The notes beneath the pieces were generated by a model. The model did not search any database and had not been told where the DNA came from. It saw only the letters and a list, made by a program, of their open reading frames with translations. Made by a program: the position numbers and the translations under genes. A stretch of DNA of 64,000 nt from Catellatospora vulcania (GTDB lineage Bacteria > Actinomycetota > Actinomycetes > Mycobacteriales > Micromonosporaceae), in NCBI RefSeq assembly GCF_009720385.1, contig NZ_WARX01000007.1, positions 186,001-250,000 of the forward strand, read 5' to 3'. Of the stretch, positions 7,911 through 17,048 are shown one piece after another. Numbering within the stretch: the stretch's first letter is position 1; every line of letters begins with the position of its first letter.

Positions 7911-8915
7911 ATGCGCATCTGGCGCCCGATCGTCGCCGCAGCGGCACTGAGCCTGACGCTCGCCGCCTGCGCCTCGACCGATACTCCTGCCACGACCTCC
8001 ACGTCGGCCGGCCCGTGGCAGTTCACCAACGGCAACGGCGAGCTCGTCAAGGCGGACAAGACCCCGACCCGGATCATCGCGCACGCCGGCGAGGCCGCCG
8101 CGCTGATGTCCTTCGGCATCAAGCCCGTCGGCGTCTACGCCGACGAGTCGGTCAAGACCGACCCCAACCTCAAGGGCCTGGACCTCACCGGCATCGAGAT
8201 CCTCGGCGAGGAGTGGGGCAAGATCGACGTCGAGAAGGCCGCCTCGCTGCGCCCCGACCTGATCGTCGCCGACTGGTGGCCCGCCGAGAAGGCCCACAGC
8301 GGCCTCGAAGAGGGCGTCGACGAGAAGAGCAAGAAGCTCAAGGAGCTGGCCCCGGTCGTCGGCGTCTCGCAGGGCAAGTCGATCGTCGACCTGGCCGAGG
8401 GCTACGAGGACCTCGCCCAGAGCCTCGGCGCCAAGGTGGACGCCCCGGACATCGCCGCCGCGAAGAAGAAGTTCGAGGACGCCGTCGCCGCGTTCAAGGC
8501 GGCCGTCGCGACCAAGCCGAACCTGACCGCGCTGGCCATGTCCCCGGCCGACGACAAGGTCTACGTCGCCAACCCGGAGTACGCGCCGGAGCTGCTGGAC
8601 TTCCAGAAGTGGGGCCTGAAGGTCGTCAACCCCGCCAAGCCCGACCCCGGCTTCCCGTACTGGGAGAACCTGAGCTGGGAGAACGCCGACAAGTACCAGC
8701 CCGACCTGATCCTGTGGGACGGCCGCTCCTACACCGACAAGGCCAACGCCGAGTGGGGCAAGAAGCAGCCGACCTGGTTCGCGATCAAGGCCGCGAAGGC
8801 GAACGCGGTCGTCTCCTGGCCCGCGTACTGGCTGCACACCTTCGGCCACTTCGCCACCGAGCTGGACAAGCTCACCGTGGCGATCAAGGCCGCGGACGAG
8901 AACGTCGGCAGCTGA
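7911..8915 (+). CDS. Iron-siderophore ABC transporter substrate-binding lipoprotein
   Basis: A 334-residue lipoprotein beginning MRIWRPIVAAAALSLTLAAC; the Cys in LAAC is the lipobox cysteine. The mature part fits the class III periplasmic-binding fold (FecB/FhuD type), with paired lobes and a long linking helix. It captures ferric siderophore outside the membrane for the two permeases that follow. ATG 7911 gives the best signal peptide; GTG 7893 would add six residues. An iron box lies 39 bases upstream. It is the first of four tightly packed genes (gaps of 10 and 2 bases, then a 4-base overlap). Confidence 0.92.
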   Translation: MRIWRPIVAAAALSLTLAACASTDTPATTSTSAGPWQFTNGNGELVKADKTPTRIIAHAGEAAALMSFGIKPVGVYADESVKTDPNLKGLDLTGIEILGEEWGKIDVEKAASLRPDLIVADWWPAEKAHSGLEEGVDEKSKKLKELAPVVGVSQGKSIVDLAEGYEDLAQSLGAKVDAPDIAAAKKKFEDAVAAFKAAVATKPNLTALAMSPADDKVYVANPEYAPELLDFQKWGLKVVNPAKPDPGFPYWENLSWENADKYQPDLILWDGRSYTDKANAEWGKKQPTWFAIKAAKANAVVSWPAYWLHTFGHFATELDKLTVAIKAADENVGS

Positions 8916-8925
8916 CCCTCCGCAC

Positions 8926-9954
8926 ATGAGCACCTCAACAGTGCGCGCACGGCGAGCTCTGGCCCTCGGGCCCGGGCTCGCCGTGCTCTGCGCGATCCTC
9001 GCCCTCGTCGCCTTCCTCAGCATCACCCTCGGCTCCCGCGACATCGGCCTGTCCGACGTCCTGCGCGCCCTGTTCGGCCTCGACGGCGACAACTCCATCG
9101 AGCACACCGTCACCGTCGACATGCGCGTGCCCCGCACCCTGCTCGGCATCGGAGTCGGCGCGGCCCTCGGCGTCGCCGGCACCGTCCTGCAGGGCGTCAC
9201 CCGCAACCCGCTCGCCGACACCGGCATCATGGGCGTCAACTCCGGAGCCGCGGCCTTCGTGGTGCTCGCCATCACCGTGCTCGGCGTACGCGGCGTCGGC
9301 GTCTACATCTGGTTCGCGTTCGCCGGCGCCATCATCGCGACCCTGCTCGTCTACGCGATCGCGTCGCTGGGCAGGGAAGGCGCGACCCCGGTCAAGCTCG
9401 CCCTGGCCGGAGCGGCCGTCACCGCGGGCATGGGCTCGCTGACCACCGGCATCGAGATGACCAATGTGGACGCCCTCAACGAACTCAGGTTCTGGCAGGT
9501 CGGCTCGCTCGCCGGGCGGTACGCCCCGATCCTGTCCGGGGTCGCGCCGTTCCTGATCATCGGCCTCATCGCCTCGCTGGCCTGCGGCCGGGCGCTCAAC
9601 GGCCTGGCCCTCGGCGAGGACACCGCCCGCGGCCTCGGCCAGCGCGTCGGCCTGACCCGCGCCGCCGCGTTCACCATCGTCGCGGTGCTGGCCGGTGCGG
9701 CGACCGCCGCCTGCGGCCCCATCGTGTTCGTCGGACTCATCGTGCCGCACCTGGCCCGGTTCATCTGCGGACCCGACTACCGCTGGATCATGCCGTACTC
9801 GATGCTGCTGTCGCCGATCGTGCTGCTGCTCGCCGACATCGTCGGCCGGGTCGTCGCCCGCCCCGGCGAACTCCAGGTCGGCGTCGTGCTCGGGGTCCTG
9901 GGCGCGCCCGTGTTCATCGGCATCGTCCGCTACGGCAGGTTGTCGGAGGCCTGA
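8926..9954 (+). CDS. FecCD-family siderophore permease 1
   Basis: A 342-residue inner-membrane permease of the BtuC/FecCD family with about nine to ten hydrophobic helices. Signature stretches include RVPRTLLGIGVGAALGVAG, then GVTRNPLADTGIMGVNSGA and the C-terminal CGPIVFVGLIVPHLAR. It pairs with the second permease to form the translocation channel. It starts ten bases after the binding-protein stop and ends two bases before the next gene, so co-translation is likely. FecCD importers usually use two homologous permeases, as here. Confidence 0.93.
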   Translation: MSTSTVRARRALALGPGLAVLCAILALVAFLSITLGSRDIGLSDVLRALFGLDGDNSIEHTVTVDMRVPRTLLGIGVGAALGVAGTVLQGVTRNPLADTGIMGVNSGAAAFVVLAITVLGVRGVGVYIWFAFAGAIIATLLVYAIASLGREGATPVKLALAGAAVTAGMGSLTTGIEMTNVDALNELRFWQVGSLAGRYAPILSGVAPFLIIGLIASLACGRALNGLALGEDTARGLGQRVGLTRAAAFTIVAVLAGAATAACGPIVFVGLIVPHLARFICGPDYRWIMPYSMLLSPIVLLLADIVGRVVARPGELQVGVVLGVLGAPVFIGIVRYGRLSEA

Positions 9955-9956
9955 GA

Positions 9957-11015
9957 ATGACAGCAACCGCGACCCGCACCAGCGCCGCCACCGCGGCCAC
10001 CCTGCGCGCCACCCGCCGCCACCGGGCCGTGCGCGCGTTCACCGCGACGACCGGCCTCACCGCCGCCGTCGCCGCCCTGTTCGTGCTGACGATGATGGTC
10101 GGCAGCTTCCGGCTCACCGCCGGCGAGGTCGTCACGTCCGTGCTGCACCTGGCCGACAACCCCAGCGTCGACTTCGTCGTACGCGGCCTGCGGCTGCCGA
10201 CCGCCCTGTCGGCACTGACCGTCGGCCTGGCCCTCGGCGCGTCCGGCACCGTGTTCCAGCAGCTGCTGCGCAACCCGTTGGCGTCACCGGACTTCGTCGG
10301 CATCACCTCCGGCGCGAGCCTGGCGGCGGTCAGCGGCATCGTCCTGTTCCAGGTGGGCGGGCTTACCGTCTGCGCGCTGGCGCTCGGCGGCGCGATCGCC
10401 GCAGCCGTGGTCATGTACCTGCTGGCGTGGCGGGACGGCGTCAGCGGCTACCGGTTCATCCTCATCGGCATCGGCGTCGCCGTGTTCTTCGAGGGCCTCA
10501 CCGGCTACATGCTGATCAAGGCGGAGCTGTTCGAGGCACGCCAGGCCATGCACTGGCTCACCGGCTCGGTCGGCCAGGCCAGCGACGACGAGCTGAAACT
10601 GCTCGGCGGCGCGCTCGTCGTACTGCTGCCGCTGGCCGTGCTCCTGTCGCGCAAGCTGCGCGTGCTGGAACTCGGCGACGACACCGCCCGCGCCCTCGGC
10701 TCCCGCGTCGAGATCACCCGCGCCGCGCTGCTGGCCACCGCGGTGCTGCTCGTCGCGCTGGCGGTCTCGGTCGCCGGCCCGATCGTCTTTGTCGCGCTGG
10801 TCGCCGGGCCGATCGCCAACCGCCTGCTCGGCCCCGCCACCGGCGGCATCGCCGCGGCCGCGCTCGTCGGCGCGATGCTGCTGCTCACCGCCGACCTCGT
10901 CGCCGTCCACCTGCTGCCCACGCCGCTGCCGACCGGTGTGGTCACCGGCGCGGTCGGCGCACCGTACCTGCTGTGGCTGCTGGCCACGACCAACCGGAGA
11001 GGAGCAGGCGGTTGA
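9957..11015 (+). CDS. FecCD-family siderophore permease 2
   Basis: A 352-residue partner of the preceding permease, with the same family pattern: RLPTALSALTVGLALGASG, the LLRNPLASPDFVGITSGA loop and a C-terminal VAGPIVFVALVAGPIANR. It has an Ala/Thr/Arg-rich cytoplasmic N-terminus of about 35 residues. The start at 9957 is two bases after the upstream stop, and its own stop overlaps the TTG start of the ATPase by four bases. It transports ferric siderophore across the membrane. Confidence 0.92.
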   Translation: MTATATRTSAATAATLRATRRHRAVRAFTATTGLTAAVAALFVLTMMVGSFRLTAGEVVTSVLHLADNPSVDFVVRGLRLPTALSALTVGLALGASGTVFQQLLRNPLASPDFVGITSGASLAAVSGIVLFQVGGLTVCALALGGAIAAAVVMYLLAWRDGVSGYRFILIGIGVAVFFEGLTGYMLIKAELFEARQAMHWLTGSVGQASDDELKLLGGALVVLLPLAVLLSRKLRVLELGDDTARALGSRVEITRAALLATAVLLVALAVSVAGPIVFVALVAGPIANRLLGPATGGIAAAALVGAMLLLTADLVAVHLLPTPLPTGVVTGAVGAPYLLWLLATTNRRGAGG

Positions 11016-11788
11016 GCCGACTGCGCGCCGAAGGCCTCACCCTCGGCTACGACGCCGAGCCCATCGTCCGCGACCTGGATGTGACCGTGCTCGACGGCAA
11101 GGTGACCGCGATCGTCGGCGCGAACGCCTGCGGCAAGTCCACGCTGCTGCGCGGCCTGGCCCGGCTGCTGCGCCCGCGCGCGGGCAACGTCCTGCTCGAC
11201 GGCAAGGCCATGGCCGGCCTGAGCACCCTCGACGTCGCCAAGGTGCTCGGGCTGCTGCCGCAGAGCCCGCTGGCCCCCGACGGCATCACCGTCGCCGACC
11301 TGGTATCGCGCGGCCGGTACCCGCACCAGGGCTGGTTCCGCACCTGGAACGACCGCGACCACGACGCGGTCGCCCGCGCGCTGGACGCCACCGGCACCGC
11401 CGACCTCGTCAACAGGCCGCTGCGGCAGCTGTCCGGCGGCCAGCGCCAGCGGGTCTGGATCGCGATGGCCCTGGCCCAGGACACCGACCTGCTGCTGCTC
11501 GACGAGCCGACCACCTTCCTGGACATCAACCACCAGGTGGAGCTGCTGCGCCTGCTGCGCACCCTGAACGCGCAGGCCGGCAAGACGATCGTCGCCGTGC
11601 TGCACGACATCAACCTCGCCAGCCGGTACTGCGACCACATCATCGCGATGGCCGACGGCGCGATCGTGGCCGAAGGAGCGCCGCGCGACGTCATCACCGC
11701 CGAGCTGATCGCGAAGGTTTTCGGTCTGGCCTGCGTGATCGTGCCCGACCCCGTCGCAGGAACACCGATCATCGTGCCTGCCGACTAG
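11012..11788 (+). CDS. Iron-siderophore ABC transporter ATP-binding protein
   Basis: A 258-residue FepC-like ATPase. Walker A is GANACGKST near residue 35 (Ala at the second variable position), the Q-loop is LLPQSPLAP, the ABC signature is LSGGQRQR, Walker B is LLLLDEPT, and a switch histidine lies in VLHDIN. The start is TTG at 11012, supported by GGAGAGGAG at 10996-11004 and by the four-base overlap with permease 2. It powers the importer encoded just upstream. No siderophore biosynthesis genes are nearby, so the operon may scavenge external siderophores. Confidence 0.92.
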   Translation: MSRLRAEGLTLGYDAEPIVRDLDVTVLDGKVTAIVGANACGKSTLLRGLARLLRPRAGNVLLDGKAMAGLSTLDVAKVLGLLPQSPLAPDGITVADLVSRGRYPHQGWFRTWNDRDHDAVARALDATGTADLVNRPLRQLSGGQRQRVWIAMALAQDTDLLLLDEPTTFLDINHQVELLRLLRTLNAQAGKTIVAVLHDINLASRYCDHIIAMADGAIVAEGAPRDVITAELIAKVFGLACVIVPDPVAGTPIIVPAD

Positions 11789-11819
11789 CCCGGCACGGCG
11801 GCGCATCGGCCGCCCCGCG

Positions 11820-13250
11820 CTACGTGCCGCAGTCCTTCGTGAGCACCCGGTCCGGCGTGCGCAGGGTGCGGCCGTCGGCCGTGGCCAGCTCCACCGACCA
11901 GGTGAACGGACCCGTGGACGCCGCCGTCACCGCGAACTGGGCGGACAGGCGGTCGGCGGACACGGTCATCGCCTGGCGCCGCTCGAAACCGCGCAGTTCC
12001 CGGTGCAGCCACGCGCCGGCCAGCGGGGTGTCGGTGTAGACGCGGAACACCGAACGCAACCCACCGGCGGCGGTGCAGGTCACGTCCGTGACGCTGGTCC
12101 GGGCGAACGGCGGTGCCGCCGGTGACGGGCTGCGCGGCGGCGGGCTGCGCCGCGGCGACGGCCGAGCTGAGGGGGGCGGCGCAGGCGGCGACGGTGACGG
12201 CGAGGCGGGCTCGCCGGTCGGGTCGGCAGAGCCGGACGGCCCAGCCAGGCCCGGCTCGATCGTGCCTTTCGCCAGTGGGGCGTCGCTGGGGACGAACTGG
12301 GCGACCGGCAGCCCGGCGGCACCGATCCCCGCGCTCACGCCGCACGTGGCGAGCAGCAGGACCGTGGCGACCGCGAGCACCGGGCGGCGCCGCACGAGCG
12401 AGCGCGTTCCGGGCTCGGGGAACCCGGTCTCACGGTTCCAACGCAGCCCATTGCCGGACTGGACCGCGAGATGGTGCTCGTCCGGGAGCGCGGTCGTGGT
12501 CGAGGGCCGGGCGCGGTCCGGGGCGAGCGGGAACGCCAGGGCGGCGAGCAGGGTGAGCAGCGCGCGCGGGTCCATCTGGCGGTCCCGTACGGCGGCGCAC
12601 AGCGGGCACTGCTCGATGTGCCGGTGCAGGCGTTTGCGCAGCAGCGGGGTGAGTGTGCCGTCCCAGCCGGCGAGCAGGTCGGCGCGTTCCTGGCACGCCG
12701 ACGGGGTGCGGGCGACCAGCAGCGCGCCGAGGGCGTCGGCGAGGCCCGCGCGGGCCCGGGACAGCCGGGCGTTGGCGTGTTTGACCGACACGCCAAGCGC
12801 GGCCGCGATCTCGCCGCTGGACAGGCTGTGCCGGATCGCCAGCTCGATGACCTCGCGGTCGGCGGCGGACAGCGCGCCGCCTGCGGCGCGGACGAGCCGC
12901 CCGACGTCGGCGGTGTGCAGGCGCGCGGTGGGGTCGACGGTTGCCTCGCTGAGCTGGTCGAACTCGTCCACGGGGGCGACCCGGGCGCGGTGGCGCAGCT
13001 GGCGCAGGGCGACGTTGCGGGTGATGGCGTACAGCCACGGGCGCAGCGCCGCCGGGTCGCGCAGCCCGGCTGCGTTCCGGCCCGCGAGCAGGAAGGCGTC
13101 GTGCACGGCGTCGGCTGCGCTGTCGCGGTCGCCGACGATGGTGGCCGCGTACGCGACCAGCCGGTCGGCGTAGCGCCGGTACGCCGTGTCGAGTGCCGCC
13201 GGGTCGCCGTTGGCCAGCGCGCCGGCCAGTGCCGAGTCGTCCACATACAC
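11820..13250 (-). CDS. ECF sigma factor fused to zinc-finger, membrane and extracytoplasmic domains
   Basis: About 476 residues from the chosen GTG at 13250. Sigma region 2 (DPAALDTAYRRYADRLVAYA, then DAFLLAGRN and RPWLYAITRNVALRQLRHR) and region 4 (LSAADREVIELAIRHSLSSG and GVSVKHANARLSRAR) occupy the first 190 residues. A short HIEQCPLCA segment follows that resembles an anti-sigma zinc finger. Then comes one membrane helix (VLAVATVLLLATCGVSAGIG), a long Pro/Ser linker and a roughly 85-residue outer domain. Sigma and anti-sigma-like parts are thus on one chain. The start is uncertain: a TATCTA box seven bases before GTG 13250 suggests a leaderless transcript; a GTG at 13343 is possible. Confidence 0.8.
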   Translation of the reverse strand: MYVDDSALAGALANGDPAALDTAYRRYADRLVAYAATIVGDRDSAADAVHDAFLLAGRNAAGLRDPAALRPWLYAITRNVALRQLRHRARVAPVDEFDQLSEATVDPTARLHTADVGRLVRAAGGALSAADREVIELAIRHSLSSGEIAAALGVSVKHANARLSRARAGLADALGALLVARTPSACQERADLLAGWDGTLTPLLRKRLHRHIEQCPLCAAVRDRQMDPRALLTLLAALAFPLAPDRARPSTTTALPDEHHLAVQSGNGLRWNRETGFPEPGTRSLVRRRPVLAVATVLLLATCGVSAGIGAAGLPVAQFVPSDAPLAKGTIEPGLAGPSGSADPTGEPASPSPSPPAPPPSARPSPRRSPPPRSPSPAAPPFARTSVTDVTCTAAGGLRSVFRVYTDTPLAGAWLHRELRGFERRQAMTVSADRLSAQFAVTAASTGPFTWSVELATADGRTLRTPDRVLTKDCGT

Positions 13251-13350
13251 CACCGTAGATAGATTCGCCGGGATGGGGCAGGCCGGAGGCGGTTTGCCGA
13301 CAGCCGACGGTGACGGCGGACCACACCTGCGGCCCGCCGTCACCGCGGGG

Positions 13351-14184
13351 TCAGTTCGCGCAGATGGCGTAGACCCGGGTCGACCAGTTGGCGGCGTACC
13401 CGTCGGCGTCCTCCAGGGCGATCGCCACGGTCTGATCCAGGGCCGCGGACGGGTAGAGCCCGCCGTACAGCGCCTGGCCCGCGGGTGAGCTCATGGTCGC
13501 GCCGAGGCCGTGCGTGAACTTGCCCGCCGGGCAGCTCGCCCCGACCACGTCGTCATTGGAGTCGGGCCCGATGAGCGCGGAGACCAGCTGCAGGCCGGGC
13601 AGCGGATTGGCGCACACGCCGTGGCTGTACAGGCTCCAGTTGCCGGCGAAACCGCCCTGGGCCTCGTACGCGGTGGAGGTGGTGGCGGTCAGGGCCGCCG
13701 ACGGGACCAGGCTGTTGATGACGACCCGGCCGTCCCCGTTGATCACCCGTGCGCCGGTGCTGATCAGCTGCTTGCCGGCCGGGCAGGTCGCCGTGGCCGC
13801 CTTGCTGGCAGAGGAGTCCGAGCCGGTCACGAAGCTGACGTACTCCAGACCGGCGGGCGCCGTGCCGCAGATCGCGTACGCGTGCACCTGCCAGGCCGAC
13901 GCGTACGCGCTGATCTCGGCGGCGGAGACGGCGAAGTCGTCGAAGCTGCCCAGCGCCTGCAGCCGGGTGAAGTGCACCTGGCGGTTGCCGCCCGAGATGA
14001 ACCCGCCGCCGCCGAGCACCCGGGTGCCGGTGGGGCAGCTGGCCTGCGCCGACTTCTCCGCCGTCGAGTCGACCGCGGAGACCGCCGACACCAGCGACAT
14101 GTTCGGCACGGCCGAGGCCGGGGCCCCGGCGAGCACCGAGGCGGCGGTCACCGCGAGCGCCGCCAGCGCGATACGGAGTTTCAT
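13351..14184 (-). CDS. Secreted three-repeat hypothetical protein
   Basis: A 277-residue exported protein with a Sec signal peptide (MKLRIALAALAVTAASVLAG, then a cleavable APASA site). The mature part consists of three repeats of about 80 residues, each with a CP-x-G-(T/K) motif, a glycine-rich turn and a final W-x(4,9)-A/G-(I/V)-C: around 50-110 (CPTGT to YAICG), 132-200 (CPAGK to HGVCA) and 218-277 (CPAGK to YAICA). The two cysteines per repeat probably form one disulphide each. AAGGAGAAACACC precedes the ATG. It ends just upstream of the ECF sigma gene on the same strand. Function unknown; surface or extracellular location is likely. Confidence 0.8.
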   Translation of the reverse strand: MKLRIALAALAVTAASVLAGAPASAVPNMSLVSAVSAVDSTAEKSAQASCPTGTRVLGGGGFISGGNRQVHFTRLQALGSFDDFAVSAAEISAYASAWQVHAYAICGTAPAGLEYVSFVTGSDSSASKAATATCPAGKQLISTGARVINGDGRVVINSLVPSAALTATTSTAYEAQGGFAGNWSLYSHGVCANPLPGLQLVSALIGPDSNDDVVGASCPAGKFTHGLGATMSSPAGQALYGGLYPSAALDQTVAIALEDADGYAANWSTRVYAICAN

Positions 14185-14324
14185 GGTGTTTCTCCTTCCA
14201 AGGGGCGTCTGTCGGGGGTAGGAGCAGCGGGCGGCGGCAGGGACAACACTTCTGCGCCGGCGGATTTTTACGCACGAGCGGCTGCGGCCGGGGGACCGCC
14301 GGACCGGCGGAGGTAGGGTGGATC

Positions 14325-15041
14325 ATGGTTTTGGACAGGTCCCGATGGCCGGCGGCGTCCGCTGCCGTGTTCGCGATCGCGGGCGCCGGCGCGGTGATGT
14401 ACGCGCTCGGCGTGCTGCCGGAGCCGTGGACGCGCGGATACATCAGCGAGGGCGGTGTCGCCACCAGCCCGCGCGACGGGATCTACCGGGCGGGGATCCT
14501 CGCCCTGGCAGGTTCGCTGGCCCTGCTCGGGACGGCGTTGCGGCGGCTGGTGCCGTTCGTGTGCGTGATCCTGGTGACCGCGGGCGGCTTCGGCGCGGCG
14601 TCGGCGGCGGTGTCGTGCACGCCCGGGTGCCCGCTGCCGCCCTACGAGCCGTCGACGCCGTCGGACCTGGTGCACGCCGGTGCGAGCGTGCTCGCGGTGG
14701 GGCTGGCGGTGGTGGCGATGGGTGTGGTGGCGTTCATCGCGTTGCAGTCGTCGCTGCGTACCGCGGCACGGGCTTTCTTCGGGGTGACCGCGCCGCTGGC
14801 GGTGGTTCTGGTGTTCGGGTTGCTGGCGATCGGCCGGGGGCTGTTCACGAGCGTGCTGGAGCGGGTCGCCCTGGTGCCGGTGGTGTTGTGGGTCGTGGCC
14901 ACCGGGGTGCTGGTGTGCCGCCTGCCCCGCCCGCACGGCATGGTCGCGTCGTCGCCGGAGCAGGTCGCGGCAGGTCCGAGGACGACCGCCGGGATCACCC
15001 GGGCCGGGCGCGACACCGTGGACCGGGCCACGGCCGGATAG
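14325..15041 (+). CDS. DUF998-type membrane protein
   Basis: A 238-residue protein with six predicted membrane helices, starting MVLDRSRWPAASAAVFAIAG. The layout, with a first external loop containing a PEPWTRGYISEG segment and a CTPGCP loop before LVHAGASVLAVG, resembles the DUF998 family of unknown function. A GGAGG-like site (GGAGGTAGGG) precedes the ATG. It diverges from the secreted repeat protein and is followed by the 15096 gene at 54 bases. No enzymatic motif is visible. Confidence 0.72.
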   Translation: MVLDRSRWPAASAAVFAIAGAGAVMYALGVLPEPWTRGYISEGGVATSPRDGIYRAGILALAGSLALLGTALRRLVPFVCVILVTAGGFGAASAAVSCTPGCPLPPYEPSTPSDLVHAGASVLAVGLAVVAMGVVAFIALQSSLRTAARAFFGVTAPLAVVLVFGLLAIGRGLFTSVLERVALVPVVLWVVATGVLVCRLPRPHGMVASSPEQVAAGPRTTAGITRAGRDTVDRATAG

Positions 15042-15095
15042 CCGACAGATCCGGTCCGGCTACCCCCTCGCGGCAGATCACCGGTCTGCTGCACT

Positions 15096-15590
15096 ATGTC
15101 GACCGTGGACATTCTTGGACCCGTGCTCGGATTCCTCGGCGGCGCCCTGGCCGTCGGGCTCGGCTTCCTGCAGTGGCGGCGCACCGAGCGCAACCGGCGC
15201 ACCCGGGAGCTGAGCCAGCGCAGCGCAGGCGCGATCGAGGAGCTGCAGACCCGCCTGCGCCAGCTGCAGATCCTGTCCCGGGGCGGGGCGATCTCCGCGG
15301 ACGCGCTCGGTGAGCAGACCCGGCACCTCAACATCTTCCTGATCGAGAAGCGCAGCGTGCTCGACGCGGAGATCGAGACCGCCGCCCGCGACTACCTCGC
15401 CGCCCTGGGCGACATCCACCGGGAGATCGCCGAAGCGGGCACCGCCACGCAGGAGGACTGGGCGAACACGCTGGCCCGCCCGCAGAGCGAGACCGAGGCG
15501 CTGCGCCACGCCGTCGAGCGGATGGAGGCGGCCGAGACCGCGCTGACCGGTCGGCTGCACCGCGCCTGGGAGAACACGCCCGCCGGCTGA
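15096..15590 (+). CDS. Membrane-anchored coiled-coil hypothetical protein
   Basis: A 164-residue protein with one N-terminal membrane helix (ILGPVLGFLGGALAVGLGFLQW) followed by basic residues (RRTERNRRTRE) and a long charged, helical region that looks like coiled coil. No family was recognised. It stops five bases from the convergent MFS gene. The architecture (short hydrophobic anchor and cytoplasmic helical tail) recalls the paralogous pair at 35850 and 37181, but the sequences are not alike. Confidence 0.65.
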   Translation: MSTVDILGPVLGFLGGALAVGLGFLQWRRTERNRRTRELSQRSAGAIEELQTRLRQLQILSRGGAISADALGEQTRHLNIFLIEKRSVLDAEIETAARDYLAALGDIHREIAEAGTATQEDWANTLARPQSETEALRHAVERMEAAETALTGRLHRAWENTPAG

Positions 15591-15595
15591 CCGGG

Positions 15596-16864
15596 TCAGC
15601 CGACGTGCACCGCCGCCGGCTCGGCGGCGGTCTCCTCGAACCGGGCCGTGCGCACCACCAGCAGGCCGATCGCCAGCGCGGACGTCATCCCGGCCAGGAT
15701 CACCGTGGTCATCGCCATCGCGTCCGCGCCGAGCACCCCGACCATCGGCGCGGCCACCGCCCCGACCCCGAACTGGACCGCGCCCAGCAGGGCCGCGGCG
15801 GTCCCGGCCGCCTCGCCGTGGCGCGACATCGCCAGGGCGGGCGCGTTGGGCAGCGCGAGGCCGCTGGCCGCCAGCACCGCCCACAGGCCGCAGAGCAGGG
15901 CAGGCAGGCCGCCGAGGCCGGTCGCGGCGAGCGCGACGAGCACGGCGGCGGCGGCCGCGCCCGCGGCGAGCGCGCCGACCAGGATGCGCTGCGGGGTGTA
16001 CCTGCGCAGCAGCCGCACGTTGAGCTGGGTCGCGCCGATGAGCCCGGCCGCGCCCGCGCCGAACGCGATCGCGAACTGCTGCTCGTCCAGGCCGTACTGC
16101 TCCTGCAGCACGAACGAGGACCCGGCGACGTACGCGAACAGGCCTGCCATGGCCAGGCCCGCCACGAGGACCAGCCCCACGAACGTCCGGTCGCGCAGCA
16201 GTGCGCCGTACATCCGCAGCGTGCCCGCCGCGCCGCCGGTGCGCCGCCGCTCGACAGGCAGCGTCTCGCGCAGGCCGAACAGCGCCACCAGGGTCAGCGC
16301 GATCCCGAACCCGGCCAGCACCACGAACACGCCGCGCCACTGGGTCCAGCGCAGCACCGCCCCGCCGAGCGTCGGCGCGAGCACCGGCGCGGCACCCATG
16401 ACCAGCATCAGCCGCGAGAAGAGCTGGGCGAACGCGGTGCCGCTGAACAGGTCCCGCACCACGGCCATGGCCACCACCGACGACGCGGCGACGCCGAGGC
16501 CCTGCAGGACGCGCAGCGCGCCCAGCGTCTCGACGTTGGGCGCGATCACGCACAGGGCGGAGGCGAGCACGTGCACGAGCAGGCCGATGATCAGCGGCCG
16601 GCGGCGGCCGTAGGCGTCGGACAGCGGGCCGATCACGAGCTGGCCCAGGCCGAGGCCGGCCAGGGTGCCGGTGAGGGTGAGCTGCACCGCGGTCGAGGTT
16701 GTGCCGAGGTCGTCGGTGATCGCGGGCAGGGCCGGCAGGTACATGTCGATGGTCAGCGGGCCGATGGCGATGAGGGAGCCGAGGACGAGCACCAGCCGCA
16801 GCCGCTGGGCGCTGTTCATGAGGTCGCCGGGCGGCGCGGAAGCTGCGGCGGGAGTCGAGGTCAC
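15596..16864 (-). CDS. Bcr/CflA-type MFS multidrug efflux transporter
   Basis: About 422 residues with twelve membrane helices. The early part reads LGSLIAIGPLTIDMYLPALPAI, typical of the Bcr/CflA (DHA1) drug efflux group. The motif A loop LGQLVIGPLSDAYGRRRPL lies between helices 2 and 3. It would use the proton gradient to export small toxic molecules. GTG 16864 (VTSTPAAAS) is taken as start; ATG 16819 (MNSAQRLR) is the alternative. No dedicated regulator is adjacent. It converges with the 15096 gene. Confidence 0.9.
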   Translation of the reverse strand: MTSTPAAASAPPGDLMNSAQRLRLVLVLGSLIAIGPLTIDMYLPALPAITDDLGTTSTAVQLTLTGTLAGLGLGQLVIGPLSDAYGRRRPLIIGLLVHVLASALCVIAPNVETLGALRVLQGLGVAASSVVAMAVVRDLFSGTAFAQLFSRLMLVMGAAPVLAPTLGGAVLRWTQWRGVFVVLAGFGIALTLVALFGLRETLPVERRRTGGAAGTLRMYGALLRDRTFVGLVLVAGLAMAGLFAYVAGSSFVLQEQYGLDEQQFAIAFGAGAAGLIGATQLNVRLLRRYTPQRILVGALAAGAAAAAVLVALAATGLGGLPALLCGLWAVLAASGLALPNAPALAMSRHGEAAGTAAALLGAVQFGVGAVAAPMVGVLGADAMAMTTVILAGMTSALAIGLLVVRTARFEETAAEPAAVHVG

Positions 16865-17048
16865 GCTGATGACAACTGGATACCGACGGGTAGATTCCCC
16901 CGGAATCGCGAGGTGTCTCAGGTCACAGGGAGTGACCGTGCGCCGCTGCCGTGCCGCGGGGGCGGTCACGGCGGCTCGTCGGGTCCGACAGTCAGTGAAC
17001 AGCTGGCAACGGAGGCGTCTGGCAGTTCGAGGCGTGCGGCTGGAACGC

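Noticed and set aside
7911-11788. Siderophore biosynthesis cluster
   Set aside because: Only the importer genes are present; no NRPS, IucA/IucC-type or hydroxylase gene lies nearby.
11789-11819. Terminator between the importer ATPase and the sigma gene
   Set aside because: Only a weak GGCGGC/GCCGCC pairing is present, not better than expected in such GC-rich DNA.
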